From Amoeboaphelidium protococcarum (taxonomy: Eukaryota; Aphelidiomycota; Aphelidea): a stretch of DNA of 64,000 bases. The notes under the pieces were generated by a model. It did not search any database and had not been told where the DNA came from. It was given only the letters and a program-made list of their open reading frames with translations. Positions 34,371 to 45,880 of this stretch are shown here, piece after piece. Within the stretch, counting starts at the first letter, position 1, and each line of letters begins with the position of its first letter. Where the stretch lies: contig JALECJ010000258.1 of the NCBI GenBank assembly GCA_023515745.1, positions 1,244,501 to 1,308,500 on the forward strand. Reading direction: 5' to 3'. A program made the translations under genes and the position numbers.

Positions 34371-34760
34371 TCATGCACTTATAATCATGTCATTGAGAGA
34401 TCGAGTGTTATCAGTGCTAAATCCAACGGCGGCCTCTGCATCTTTCTACGTGTATGGTTCCTCTTCATTGATTTCCTTCACTCTTCTCTTGTGGTCTTTA
34501 GTCTTTAGGTGCGCGTCTAATGCCTTCTGATTGACAAAGTGCCTGGCACAATGTACACACGGATGGAGTCCACCACCAGGTAGATCCACGTTAAACTTCA
34601 CTTCAGCCTCGACTGGTGTGCCATCATTACTTGATCGAGTCAGTTTCTTCAAATCTTCATGAATCTAATCTAAATCCTTCACTCTGGCTCTAGTCCTAAA
34701 TTTTCTATAATTGTCACGAATCTTGTGGTGTTTCCTACTCTTTTTCTATGCTCCAGCCAT
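34371..34760 (-). CDS. BUD20: ZNF593/BUD20-type zinc-finger ribosome biogenesis factor
   Basis: The product has 129 residues, the usual size. The basic N-terminus reads AQKKSRKHHKIRDNYRKFRT, followed by RVKDLDQIHEDL. The single C2H2 finger is CVHCARHFVNQKALDAHLKT then KDHKRR, the U1/matrin-like form of this family. The conserved tail is PYTQKDAEAAVG. Bud20 shuttles with pre-60S particles and helps their nuclear export. TAG codons fall at normal Gln sites (LDQIH, YTQKD). Confidence 0.93.
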
Positions 34761-34867
34761 GACTTAATTCGCGTTTACCTATGTAACGCTTAATAACAAT
34801 ACAACGCAAAATGAGAAGAAAGAAGAAAGATCAATATGCATAGAGATCCATTCAATGTCATGAAATT

Positions 34868-35698
34868 TCAACGTATTAAAGTATCTTGAAGAAAGTTCAA
34901 TTGAGGAGCTTGACGGAGATATGACAATTTAGATGCAAAGTGCCATCGTAATGGCTTTTGTATGCGGTCAAAAGCGCGTTGAACTTGCAGTGTCCTGGCC
35001 GAGTGATCTTCATGAGTTTAGCCTAATGCCAACCATCGAATGTTTAGTTGAGTCAAGCACGGACTAGCATCTACCTAAGTTATGCCCATACATGTTGGCT
35101 TTAGCTCTGGAAACTGAGGAAACTTCTACTGAAGGAGTTTAGGCAGTAGCTCTTTAGCCGTGCTCTCCATTCTTATTTATCTCCTCGATTTGCCTTCCCG
35201 CATCGATTACATTTACGATTGTGATAGCGCGTCAACCGATTCAGAATCGCCAGCTTGTACATAATCAGCATCACGGAGTTTCTTCAGATTAAGTCCATCT
35301 TTATTACGAGGCTTAGCGGCTGAAAGATATTGAACTTCAACCAAGTGCTCTTAATGTTTGTCGCCAGATAATAGATTCTTTAGATTTCGCCGCAATTTAC
35401 CAACATTTCCTTTTACGCGATTACCATTAGATGGAGTCATAAGATATTCACTCAATGATTTCAACTCTGAACGGGTAGGTATTGACAGGGGATTATTACT
35501 CTATGTCGCTTACTCGATCAATAAATTATTCAAGTCTTTATCCACATTTTCATGATAACGCGGAGTAGCCGGGATCTCATTCTATATCAATAATCTCGGA
35601 GATATCACCTTCTTATCAGCTATGCCTTATACTAAATTCTGAGTTTATTATTTCCTAAGTAACTTCTTGGAGGTTCTTTCAGTCCAGATACTAACCAT
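34868..35698 (-). CDS. RBFA: Mitochondrial ribosome-binding factor A (RbfA) homologue
   Basis: The product has 276 residues. A basic N-terminus (SIWTERTSKKLLRKQQ) fits mitochondrial import. The last 110 residues read as an RbfA KH-like domain: RQIRMESTAKELLPKLLQQK (helix 1, R-x-x-x-x-I-x-x-E-L), CMGITQVDASPCLTQLNIRW (beta-alpha with the ITxVxxSPDL pattern), a helix with RAFDRIQKPLRWHFASKL, and the terminal strand LRQAPQLNFLQDTL. RbfA matures the 3' end of small-subunit rRNA in bacteria and mitochondria. The opposite strand is also open over much of this span but has no domain sense. A 170-residue N-terminal extension is normal for mitochondrial forms. Confidence 0.82.
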
Positions 35699-35895
35699 GT
35701 CAACGCGAATTAGATTTGACGCGAATTGACGCGCACTTGATTTCATTCTGATTTCGTATCTAATTCCCCACGAAGAAGAAGAATATTTATAGCTAGTTGA
35801 CGTACTATAAGCTCAATCTATAAGTCTACCGTCATACTTACTTATAAACTAAAGTGCGCTAAATTTGAGTCAAGATTTAATAGCGACATTGTAGT

Positions 35896-36219
35896 ATGAA
35901 GGCCGTCAAATTGAATTAGCAATAGAGAACATAACTCTTGGAACCGCTGTTAAAGTCTGGATGGACACTGAACGATGTGGATGGCAAAGAAATTATTAAG
36001 AAGTTGTACCAGTTCAAAGACTTCAAGGCTGCATTCGCTTTCATGACTCAAGTCGCTCTTCACGCAGAGTAGAAAGATCATCATCCAGAGTGGTTTAATG
36101 TTTATAATCGCGTCGATGTTGGATGGTCTACACATGAATGTAATGGTCTGTCTGAGCGAGACATCGCGGCTGCTCAGTTTTGCGATTCTTTATAACAAGA
36201 CACTGCAAAGTCTAACTGA
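35896..36219 (+). CDS. Pterin-4a-carbinolamine dehydratase (PCD/DCoH)
   Basis: The product has 107 residues. The family core is complete: [20 protein letters not shown], then [16 protein letters not shown] and the active-site motif [14 protein letters not shown] with the two catalytic His, followed by [19 protein letters not shown]. It dehydrates 4a-hydroxytetrahydropterin, regenerating pterin cofactor for aromatic amino-acid hydroxylases. In some organisms a moonlighting transcription co-factor role or molybdopterin-linked role has been proposed. In-frame UARs near the start (NQQQRTQ) fit Gln. Confidence 0.95.
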
Positions 36220-36324
36220 TCAAATGGAATGTTTAATAATGAGATTAATAAGCTAAAATATTAATATATTTAATTCCTAATATTCATTTCTTGCCATTAA
36301 ACTCTCAGCTAGTAATAGGGGTGT

Positions 36325-37731
36325 TCAGTAATGAAATTTTAACTGCTGTAGTAGTAGAGGAGCCATCCTATTCATAGCGTAAATCAGCAAAGACGATAAC
36401 AAAGTCCACTTGAACACCTTTCCAGTAAAGAACTACTCTGCAAACCAGAATCCAAACCATTGAGAGATAGACGTAGATCTGCCCAGCTAGACATCTTTAC
36501 GCCAGGTGTACGCGGAATTGTCGACGCCATATTAATGAGGATGCATCCACTCAAAGTCGTCCACTGGCTACTGTAGAACAGATTTATCTAGTGTCAAATC
36601 TTCAATATCTTCGGTCTATTTGGATCCACCCTGACATTGTTTCCATTGACGGAAGTAAGGTCCATTGTAAGTGACACACGAATAATCATCAGTGACATTC
36701 ATCTTTGTATTATAATCATTCGTCATTGCCTTCCTCAACCATTCACGGAAGAGCTTAGGCAATCCGTCCACTTGGATAGGAGAGTGCCAAGCTTTGGCTC
36801 CTTAACTTAATCTTGCCTACTAGCCGTGCAATAGCTCATAATCCTAAAACACAATCTTGGTTGATATCCAGCTATTGTAAGATAACGACAGCACTGGCAC
36901 AGACTCAGCCCAACGAATAAAAGAGCGCGCATGAGAGTAGATCAATCGCATATGACCCTCTTTAGTCGGCGTACAGTGCATTGTCTAATTCATCAGCCAG
37001 CCTGATTTGATGTTATGTTGCAACAGGATGGTACATGGCGGAACAAAGATGAATCGCGACGACTTCACTTCGCCGTGAGCCTACACTATGCCAGTTATTA
37101 CTTTATGAGAGTCGTTCCCTGGTACAAATTCAGATAGCTATGCAACTTTCATATCCTTCATCTCAATAGGCTTGGCCATACTACGCTTCCCAATCGTGCC
37201 ATCATGCGTAAAAGGAATATGCGCGGGATCCAGCAGATTCTCAACCATCAGCGAGAAATCTATATTCAGATCAATGGTTGAGACAAATGGGGAAGTGAAG
37301 GATTTGGGATCAGGATAGTTGGTTGCAGTGCGCTGGATCTTACTCTCATCAGCGAGCTCCTTTGCGCCAGGCCATATCCAAATCAGACCATCACGTTCGA
37401 CCAGAGGGTACTTGTAAACTTTCGCGTTGGCGGGGATGTTACGATCACTCAGCTTGGCAGGGATTTCGGTACATTGCCCATCCACGTCATACTGCCATCC
37501 GTGATACTTGCACCGCAGTTCACCATTCTCCATAAATCCGATACTCAGAGGAGCACTTCTATGAGCACATCTATCAGCCAACGCAACCGCTACTCCAGCA
37601 TCATTGCGATATAAGCATATAGGATCACCGAGCAAGTACAGCGATACAATATCACCCCGTCTCAAATTACGGGACTCTGACAATGCGTACCAGTACTCGC
37701 GCATATTGGGATTGATATCGCTGACTGACAT
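36325..37731 (-). CDS. Rieske non-heme iron oxygenase (pheophorbide a oxygenase/TIC55-like)
   Basis: The product has 468 residues. The Rieske [2Fe-2S] motif is C55-x-H57...C74-x-x-H77 (DRCAHRSAPLSIG, then ELRCKYHGWQYD). The mononuclear iron motif is NLLDPAHIPFTHDG with Asp168, His171 and His176. A hydrophobic segment near the C-terminus (LLSSLLIYAMNRMAP) could anchor it to a membrane, as in the PaO/CAO/TIC55 group. These enzymes use O2 and an electron donor to oxidise macrocyclic or sterol-like substrates. Pheophorbide a oxygenase opens the chlorophyll ring. If the organism feeds on algae, a role in pigment detoxification is an attractive inference. The substrate cannot be read from sequence, and steroid or choline-type oxygenases are alternatives. 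Confidence 0.88.
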
Positions 37732-38036
37732 GATGTTGTCTGTTAGTGTATGTGCTAAAGTGGTATAATATAACTATGTCAAAGTGATTACCAAAACAAG
37801 GGGATTCTCTGTGAGAGCGTCGGCTTGTAAATTCGTAATCAGAATTCAGAACCGCGTGAGTTCTCACTAAGCGCAAATCTCTTACGATGAAACTGCATTT
37901 AGTCCTAGACACCGAACATTGTCAATGCTGTAAGAGAAAATAAAAATTACTGGGTTGGTAAAACAATAGAAATTATTACTTAACGCGGTACAATACTCAA
38001 TCACTCTAACATGATGCACGCTAACATGATCAAAGC
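37732..38036. other. Intergenic
   Basis: This is 305 bp between two minus-strand genes. An 81-codon minus frame (37667-37912) overlaps the Rieske start in another frame and is discounted. Nothing else seen. Confidence 0.5.
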
Positions 38037-40436
38037 TCATATCCATAATTGGGACACTCTAGCCACGCGGGCTGGGTGCTCATAAGTGCGCCAATGACCC
38101 AGAGTGAGGCCAGGATACTGCGCACAATCAAACTCTTTATACGCATAGTGTTCTTCAAAGATCTGAGCATAATTCTACTCCACTCCCTGATCAACTTCAG
38201 CGGATATATCGATATCCAACTTTGATTCTTGAACTTCCTTCTCACTAGCAATCTCAGAGTACTTGGCAATGTCATCCAAAGTCAAATACTTGCAGTATGG
38301 CAAAACGTACTTGTTCAGGTACAAATTATATACCAAAATAGGCGCAAGAAGTGCCAAAACCAGAGCACCACCAACCCAAAATTTCTTCAACAGCAGCAAA
38401 CCACCCAGCGTGATGGAGAACAAATAGAATCCAACCATAAAGCACGGCACAACGTAAATCATCATCTTTCCTCCCAACTCATACTCTGTCAAGTTGACAA
38501 ATATCGCGTGATACTTTACAGTCAGATAGTACTGTGCAAAATAAATTGCGGAGAATGGCAGGATCAGAGGACTTATGATCATATACACCATCGTCAAGTT
38601 CCAAATCAATACTGGCATGACCCAAGTGACAGCTTCAGCAAAATTTCCGGCCGATGACAGGTCATTCCGCATGTAATCACGAGGAGATTTACATAAAAAT
38701 CTTAATAGAGTAGATACAACAAGTCCACCAATATTAGCCAAGCTCAGACCGAAAGCCCCAATTCCACTCAACACAATAAAGTTGATAAAGAACTGAGCAA
38801 TATTAGGCAGGGAAGTGGCTAGGATGGATGCAATAGAGCTAGGATTATTCAAAATATCCACAATAGCATTAACTGCAGTTCCAGCAATGGTAACAACGAG
38901 CAGAACGTTGAACAAATTGAAAAAGTAAAAGCTCTTAAAGACCAGTACGTTAACGCGACTTTTACTGACGGCTCCCTATATCTTGGCCAGTAATGCCAAG
39001 ATGGCAGGAACCAGAGATAGGAAAATAATAACAACCAGTGCCGGCAAAGTACCTTACACCAGACCTCTAATCCAATTAGGCCAAGACTCTGTCGGGATGT
39101 ACTAGTCAATGCTAGACAGAAATGATGAGACGAAACCAATAGGAACAGCCCAAAAGATTGTAATAGCAATCACAGCGGCTATAAATCCAATACCACGCAG
39201 CTATCTGTCCCATTGGTTCAACTTCAAATTGTTCCAAATCATCTCATTTGGTTCATAGACAGGACTAACTTTCAACTTCAGTGGATCACCAGACACCTTG
39301 GCTTGACTCAGGAGGAGCGACTATGTGCAGCTCTTAAAAGTTACGATAGCGGACATTCCCTTCTAAATACGATCAGTGTAGAAATTTTGGGGTGCACGGC
39401 GCTGTTCAGCCAAGAGGCCATCGTTGTTCTTGAACTTTTCAACATTCTCATCAAACTTGGCAGCCTTTTTACCATCCAAATGAACGGATGGTAGAAGGGC
39501 ATCAAGACTCGCCTAAGAATTAAGAGTCGTTGCAGACGAGGACATGGATATAGGATTAGATGGACTCTCATTGTCACCACTTTTGGACTTATTCTGCTTA
39601 TGCTTGGCAGAAACCGCTTTCTCCAATTGAGTGAGATGACCAAAGCGAGTTTTCAAAGTCTACTCCAACCGGGACTCGTGCGTCAAGAATACAATACGCT
39701 CAACTTGATCTTCAGCCACCTGCAAAAGTGAAGAAATGTATTGCTTCAAGGAGGCAGAACTTTAGTAACGCTCATCCAAACCGCTGATTAACAGACTACG
39801 ATGTGACAATCTCTTAATACTACTTAATAGAAAATTGACGCGGCTATTGCGATACTTGCGCAGAAATACGATCAAACCAAAGAACAGTATCCCAACGAAC
39901 AGATAACCAAATACAACATGAGCCCACAACCTACTAGAGCCATCAGCCACATTCTGAATACTGGTGGCAGTATACTCGCCGTTAAGTCTGAATTCGGCAG
40001 TGGCATTGACAGGAATTAGAACAACCAATCCAAAGAATGACAGCACACACAGCACAGCCACTGACCATTTAAGAAATTGTAGAAGAGTAAACTAGTCCAC
40101 AGAAACAAGTCTCTCCAGCTCGTGATCACTCATAGAAATTAGCTGAGGAAGCCAGCGAAACGGACCAGAGGCCAAAGCAGGAGGCTTGCCATACTGCACT
40201 CTCAATCTCTCACGAAATCTGTAAACGCGATGGAAGGTTGGTACATCTTTGAGCAGCAGGAAAATAGCCAGACCAATACCGGTAGATATTAAAGAGATAA
40301 TAACAGTTTGTGCAAGACCGTCATTGGAACCTCCCGCAGTACTCTTTTCAGTATTTCCCTAATCTTGAGCAGCGACGTACGGCAGCACCAGACAGGCACA
40401 CAGCAAAGACTTGATTAAAGCTTTCATAACACTCAT
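38037..40436 (-). CDS. CSC1/OSCA/TMEM63-type stress-gated cation channel
   Basis: The frame gives 799 residues from ATG 40436 (second Met at 40427 is an alternative). The N-terminus looks like a signal/TM0 segment (ALIKSLLCACLVLPYVAAQ). Three early TM segments follow (TVIISLISTGIGLAIFLLL, WSVAVLCVLSFFGLVVLIPV, VFGYLFVGILFFGLIVFL), then a cytosolic RRM-like region. The 7-TM RSN1/DUF221 domain includes VPVYEPNEMIWNNL, then IGFIAAVIAITIFWAVPIGF and NFAEAVTWVMPVLIWNLTMV. KYHAIFV near the pore and a cytosolic C-terminus end the protein. OSCA/CSC1 proteins are mechanically or osmotically gated Ca2+-permeable channels in the plasma membrane or vacuole. The insert rich in Lys/Ser (KHKQNKSKSGDNESPS) in the cytosolic loop is likely regulatory. 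Confidence 0.9.
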
Positions 40437-40855
40437 GATATAGATACAACACAGAAACCTCACTAACAATTCTTTGTATCAGAGACTGTGCGCAGTCAGC
40501 AGAAGCTAAAGTGACGAAAAATGATAAAACGCGCAAACGATCGTCGTAACTTCAATGAATCATCCCTGAAATTGAGCGTTTCACTCCAGTTTGACTTCCA
40601 AAATAGGCAAGTGGTTCATTTAATCTCAAAACAGTAAAGATACGCGAAATTGGTTTCTGGCATACACAAGTGAAGTTTTGAGGGCATCTTTGGGAGGGGT
40701 GATTTACGAGAGATTCTCTTTAAAGTTTGCATGGAGAGTCCTCTTTACTGGACATTGATTTCAATGAGCGTTCGTCGTTACAGCTAATCTTTCTTTTGTA
40801 TTTTCAGTGCTTTGATTACCTAAATACCCGGCATCTTGACATCAATATTTTTGAA
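40437..40855. other. Intergenic, divergent promoter region
   Basis: This is 419 bp between the CSC1 (minus) and SNARE (plus) genes. It has several CGCG-containing words (about 40530 and 40642) but no gene-like frame. Confidence 0.5.
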
Positions 40856-41647
40856 ATGTCTTTCGCAACTCCATAGTAGTGGTAAGAATTATTAACTTTT
40901 ATATTTATTCTATATAATTATATTCATGTGAGATTGTGTAGGTTTTAAAAGTCAAAGAATGTTTAATTAGAGATCAAGGATATTCTTCCCCTATTGCTGG
41001 AACGATCTAAACTTATAAAGACTGCAGATGCTGCCGCAGACGTTAACGGTAGCCTCTCACAGATCAATGATAAGATTAAACAGCAGGTGAATAATTGTCA
41101 GAATTAGATCAATTAGTTGGAAGCTGCACTGAGCACTTTTGAGGGTGATTTGAATGTGGATGCAGACTCTATAAGGAGAATGGAAAATGAATTGTTAAAG
41201 CTATATAAAGATTTAGATGGAATATAGAAGAAAATATCTGCTCCATCTATTGGTCAGTAATAGCAATAACTTGCCAGCAATAATAATGTATAGAGGAATT
41301 TTAAAGAAAAGCGGAATCTACCCTCTGATTCTGAGTAAATTAATGATGCCCAGCAGTTGAATGGTGTTCATCTTTAGATTATAGAAGAACAAGACTAGTA
41401 ATTAGATTCTCTGTATAATGTAGTGGTTAATTAGAAGCACATTGGTATTGAAATTTCTGATGAATTGGATAATCAGGCAGAACTACTTGATCGACTTGAA
41501 GGTAACGTTGATGGGACACAAGACCGTCTGGCCGGAGCACGGAGACGACTCGACAACATTTATAGAACATCGAAAGAGAAAGGAAGCCTTTGCCTTATAC
41601 TTACACTAATTATCGTGGTGATTGTACTCATAGTAGTTATTAAATGA
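40856..41647 (+). CDS. Qc-SNARE of the syntaxin-8/Tlg1 type
   Basis: Two exons, 40856-40881 and 40942-41647; a 60-nt intron (GTAAGA...GTGTAG) interrupts the Trp codon 9. The product has 243 residues. The N-terminal three-helix-like region is Gln/Asn-rich. The SNARE motif starts with IIEEQDQQLDSLYNVVVNQK, followed by HIGIEISDELDNQAELLDRL, with the zero-layer Gln in ELDNQ, and a juxtamembrane basic stretch (GARRRLDNIY). The C-terminal anchor is LCLILTLIIVVIVLIVVIK. This pattern fits Qc-SNAREs of the endosome/TGN. Syntaxin 6 and 10 are alternatives. Confidence 0.88.
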
Positions 41648-41705
41648 ATTCGCGTATTTCATTGATAGAATACTGCTGATATCATTGTGAGTGAAAAAAG
41701 CATAT

Positions 41706-42506
41706 TCAGTCTATTGGCTATTCTCTCTCAATCACTATCAACTCATACTTGGTCGGAGATATGGGACGCGGTATCTACATTTCAACAGGGTCAGACTTGA
41801 GTACAGGCTTAGCATTCTTGATTCTTTCCAGTGCAGAGATATCCGAGTTAATTGACAACAAGTTTGATGGCCTATTCTTAAAAAATGGCTTAACCATTGG
41901 CTCATGCGCGAATTTAATCTTTGCCTCACGCTCCAGTAACTCTGCGGTTGTGGGCAATTCAAGAGCTTTTCCATCATGCATCATTTAATCGTCATCATCA
42001 CCACCAACATTAACTAGTATCTAATCTTGTACAAGTACGGCTTGTGACTTAGACTACAGCAAATTCTACTACTGAGATTATAACTGCGACTAGGAATTCA
42101 GAGTAGACCTTCGTCGTTATGGTCGAACCGTGCGTAAAATCACCTTGTTGTATTGACTGTTAACTTGAGTATTCTTTCTAGTCAATGCAGCAACTGTATT
42201 ATTGATATTCTTGACTTTTTGTACTCGGCCACTAGTCCGCCCCACCTTACTAGCAGATGTCATCTTTTTGGATTTATTAGACGATGAGACTACCCGCCCT
42301 GGTTATTTAAACGCGGAAGAGTCGACGTTGTGTGTTTCAGATTCACCGACTTTATTTGATGTTGATTTTCTTTACGAAGCATCGGCTGTATAGTCGGACG
42401 TTTCAGAAACAGGCGCTCGTTCAGCTACACTCAAAAAATCCTTCTGATTAGTCACCGTATTTACCACATTGACTAGTCCTGATATCAACTGATGTACAAT
42501 ATCCAT
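41706..42506 (-). CDS. Uncharacterised basic/Gln-rich protein, 266 aa
   Basis: The frame is open from ATG 42506 to TGA 41706. The N-terminus (MDIVHQLISGLVNVVNTVTN) is amphipathic. A basic Ser/Thr-rich middle follows (NKSKKMTSASKVGRTSGRVQ), with a Gln-rich stretch mostly UAR-coded (NSQSQLQSQQQNLLQ) and then an acidic DDDDQ. A conserved-looking C-terminus reads LLEREAKIKFAHEPMVKPFF then ISALERIKNAKPVL. The basic, low-complexity middle suggests a nuclear or chromatin-associated protein, but there is no diagnostic motif. Confidence 0.55.
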
Positions 42507-42776
42507 TATCGATCCTACTGCAAGTTGTTGCTTAGAGACTAAAAACGATGTACATTCTATTTTTAAATCTCACTCAGCAGTGCCATTTTGCTTAATCACA
42601 TTCACGATATTGAATTTATTATACGCGTCAGTCTTAATCTTCTTCCGTTCTTGTGCATTTCCTTGTTAATTTCATTTCGCTTAGACTTTGTGAAGATCTC
42701 TTTACCGGTGATCCCGTTCTCTTCTTGCCATAATACTTGTCAATTGATTCGGAGTTTAATTTGAACTTACAGTACT

Positions 42777-43385
42777 ATGAGATTAAGACCTTGTACTCCA
42801 AGACGGTTGACTAGTATTATTACAGAGACTGTGCCCGTAGTAAAAACATAATTAGATAAACCATAATTGATTAGTTAGTTGAAGCATTCCGGGTACTCTT
42901 AATAGTAATCAGAATGTATTGTTCGGTGTTTTTCTGAGGTACTGGATGATTCTCTTGGTATTTCCATGCAGAATATGCAGACTAAAGAGATGTAAGAGTA
43001 ATATGTCAAAAAGTATAAAGATGACTTTGACCATTTAAAGTCTGAGATTGCCCTGTTGGAGAAGAACGATTTTGCCATATTGAAGCAGGAGAATGACAAG
43101 TTGATTGAGCAAGTTAATAAAATGAGAGCCAAGATGCGAGATGATCTTACTTCAGTTCAAAACTCTATCAAGCTGGATTTAAATCTGGATAAGAGTCGAG
43201 TTTAGTCTGAGATATCAGCGATATAGAATAAAATTAAAGACACGCAGTCTAAACTGGACAATGAGTGTGATGATTGTCGGTAGCAAGTCAATCAAGTTCG
43301 GTATGATACCATCAAGCTCATAGCGTACGGTGCCTCAACAGTTGCTTTTTCAATATTGGGATATGTCAAGTTTTTTAAAACATGA
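42777..43385 (+). CDS. FMP32/MCUR1 (CCDC90, DUF1640) mitochondrial inner-membrane protein
   Basis: The product has 202 residues. The N-terminus MRLRPCTPRRLTSIITETVP is a typical mitochondrial presequence. Then come LISQLKHSGYSQQQSECIVR (the head-domain helix pair of DUF1640) and a coiled coil with HLKSEIALLEKNDFAILKQE. The family signature is IKLDLNLDKSRVQSEISAIQ. The C-terminal TM is LIAYGASTVAFSILGYV. Family members assemble in the inner membrane and affect respiratory-complex assembly or the calcium uniporter. It supports a functional mitochondrion. Confidence 0.9.
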
Positions 43386-43476
43386 TTTAACAAGTAGTTT
43401 GCTTATAAAATTGGTAATACTATTGTTGTAAAAATTCAATCTATATCTAAAATTGCAATCACATATCATCATGTTA

Positions 43477-45462
43477 TCAACGCAGAAAATGGTCATAAAC
43501 TTCGTTCTGAGTCTCTTCAGTGTATGGGTAGTTTAGCTCAGCTATAAACTTGGCCAACAGTCCTTGATCTTCATCCCAGTTGGGTACATTTAGACCGACA
43601 AGAACGCGAGCCTAGTCTCCACCAGTATTCCTATAATGAACAAGAGTCAGATTCCAGCTAGTGTAATTGTTGGTCTTGACCTTGTTCATAGTGTCAAAGA
43701 ATGTCTTCAAGGCGCCCTGTCTCTCTGGAAAGAAGAATCTATACAGCTTTTCGCGTGATAAACGAGCTCTGCCACCCACCAGAAATCTCAAATGAGACTT
43801 TGCCATGTCGTTATCTGTGATATTAATTGCGGCCATATTTTCTTGATTATTGATCGTACTCACCACCTGATGCAATTCGGATTGAGAATTTGATTTAAGC
43901 AATTCAAATGCAATGTAAATATGGGCCTCTTTTTCATCTGAGAAGCGATATGACAGCTCAGTGACAGAGCGTGGGTAGATGAGCTCATACAGCTTCATGA
44001 ACGATCCCGGACGCTCTTCAACTTTGACACTCAGCAAGCACTCTTTACCTTCACCAATACGTGATCTCTCACACACAAATCTGAGGCGATCAAAGTTCAT
44101 GTTGGCTCCACTAGTGGCCGCTACAAAGACACCATTTTTGATACCGCTGCCACGCTCAGCCAAGAACTTTTTCACACCAGCGACAGAAAGTGCACCAGAT
44201 GGTTCAAGGATAGATCTAGTGTCATCAAAGACATCTTTGATTGCAGCGCAGATCTCATCAGTGGATACTAGAATCATATCATCAACCAAGTTGTGACAAA
44301 TGCGGAACGTCTCCTGGCCGACTTATCTGACAGCAGTACCATCACTAAACAGTCCAACCTTATCCATAACTGTGAGTTTACCATTGATAAGACTCTGTGT
44401 CAGGCCAGCGCTATCCACTGTGTTCACTCCTATGATTCGCACATCAGGCTAAACACGCTTAACATATGCAGCTATTCCAGCTAACAGACCACCACCTCCG
44501 ACAGGCACAAAGATTGCATCAATCTTCTCTTTTCTGATCTATCTAAGAATCTCCATACCACAAGTTCCCTGACCTGCAATGACGTATGGGTCGTCAAATG
44601 GAGGAATGAACACGTACCTATTCTCTTGTGCCAATCGCAGGCACTCCTTCTTGGCCTCTTCAAGATCGGAGCCGGAGAGTACTACTGTTGCACCGAGTCT
44701 TCTCACGCTAGTAACCTTGATCTCAGATGCGCTAGTTGGCATAACAATCGTAGCCTTGATCTTCAAGTGTCTAGAAGCTAGAGCGACACCTTGAGCATGA
44801 TTGCCGGCACTCATGCATATGACTCCTCTCCTTTTCTCAGCCTTACTCAACAAAGATATACGATTGTATGCACCACGAACCTTGAAAGAGAAACAGCCTG
44901 GTTGCATATCTTCGCGCTTCAAAAATATCTTATTACCTCGTCCAACTTTGGCAGATAAGTTTTTAGCAAATGTACACGGAGTCTCAGCAGCTAAATCGTA
45001 AATCCTAGTGGAAGCCTGCAATATCAACTGCAGATAATCAATCTCGGGGTAATCTTCTGGACTTAATGGTGCTTATTATTGAGTATTAAGCGCTTTTTCC
45101 TAGAATGTTGGAGCTACCGATGTGCCAATCAACAATTTTCCAACGCCAGATATAGTTGTCGCTAACGTGATGAAACTCTTGGTTCTACGTAAACCTGCAC
45201 CTTGTGGTATTATAGGTTAAGGCCATTCAATTTCAGATTCATTAAGCTCATCTTCTTCGGTATCGCGGACGTTTTGCTCTTCTACTATACTTGGGAAAGG
45301 CAACAGCATTATTGATCCATTTGGCTATACGATAGGATCAAGAGATGATGATGCATTCGAAGTATTTCGCTCATGACCACCATTACTCTCCACCAAGATA
45401 TGAGCAACAGAGCCATCCTTCTGCTGATCCTAATTAGACATATGGCTTTTCAACAAACTCAT
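43477..45462 (-). CDS. ILV1: Threonine dehydratase, biosynthetic type (ILV1)
   Basis: The product has 661 residues. An N-terminal extension of about 150 residues (possible organelle targeting, Ser/Glu-rich) precedes the fold-type II PLP domain: [20 protein letters not shown] with the PLP Lys in SFK-x-[35 protein letters not shown], and the PLP phosphate loop [13 protein letters not shown]. The C-terminal third holds two ACT-like regulatory units beginning [20 protein letters not shown] and [20 protein letters not shown]. The enzyme deaminates threonine to 2-oxobutanoate for isoleucine synthesis and is inhibited by isoleucine through these domains. It implies isoleucine synthesis ability, unlike most phagotrophic ciliates or animals. 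An alternative Met lies at 45441. Confidence 0.93.
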
Positions 45463-45880
45463 GCCAGGTTGATTAAGAATACGGTAAATATTAGAGTAAA
45501 TCAATCAATCCACTTGAAACAATGCGGTATAAATCATCCAGACTAAACGGTAAGAATCCGTAACATAGCAACAGTGATAGATTTCTAATATAGTTTTAAC
45601 TAGCATAGAACCGGTTCATACAAGAGATTAAGATGCTAATTGATGTGATATGCTAGCAAACGATGACAAAAATTTTAGATGCTATTTCAACATGTTGTCC
45701 ATCGATGAATAGTTCAACGTTCGCGAGAGATGTCGAAAGCCACAGAAGTCGCGTTCAAACCACGAGCCTGGCTTGAGAACGGGCATTGATCACCACCCGG
45801 TCTCTCTAACTTCTCTGACGCATTTTAATAATTTTTACCCCTCTAAAGCAAAATTGAAGAGCCATTCAACCGCTGCATTT
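45463..45880. other. Intergenic, divergent promoter region
   Basis: This is 418 bp between ILV1 (minus) and the homeodomain gene (plus), of mixed composition with several CG-containing words (45715-45790). No frame with protein-like sequence. Confidence 0.5.

Noticed and set aside
34921-35750. Plus-strand open frame of about 275 codons
   Set aside because: The minus strand encodes a recognisable RbfA domain over the same bases; the plus frame has no motif and is open only because UAR is not a stop.
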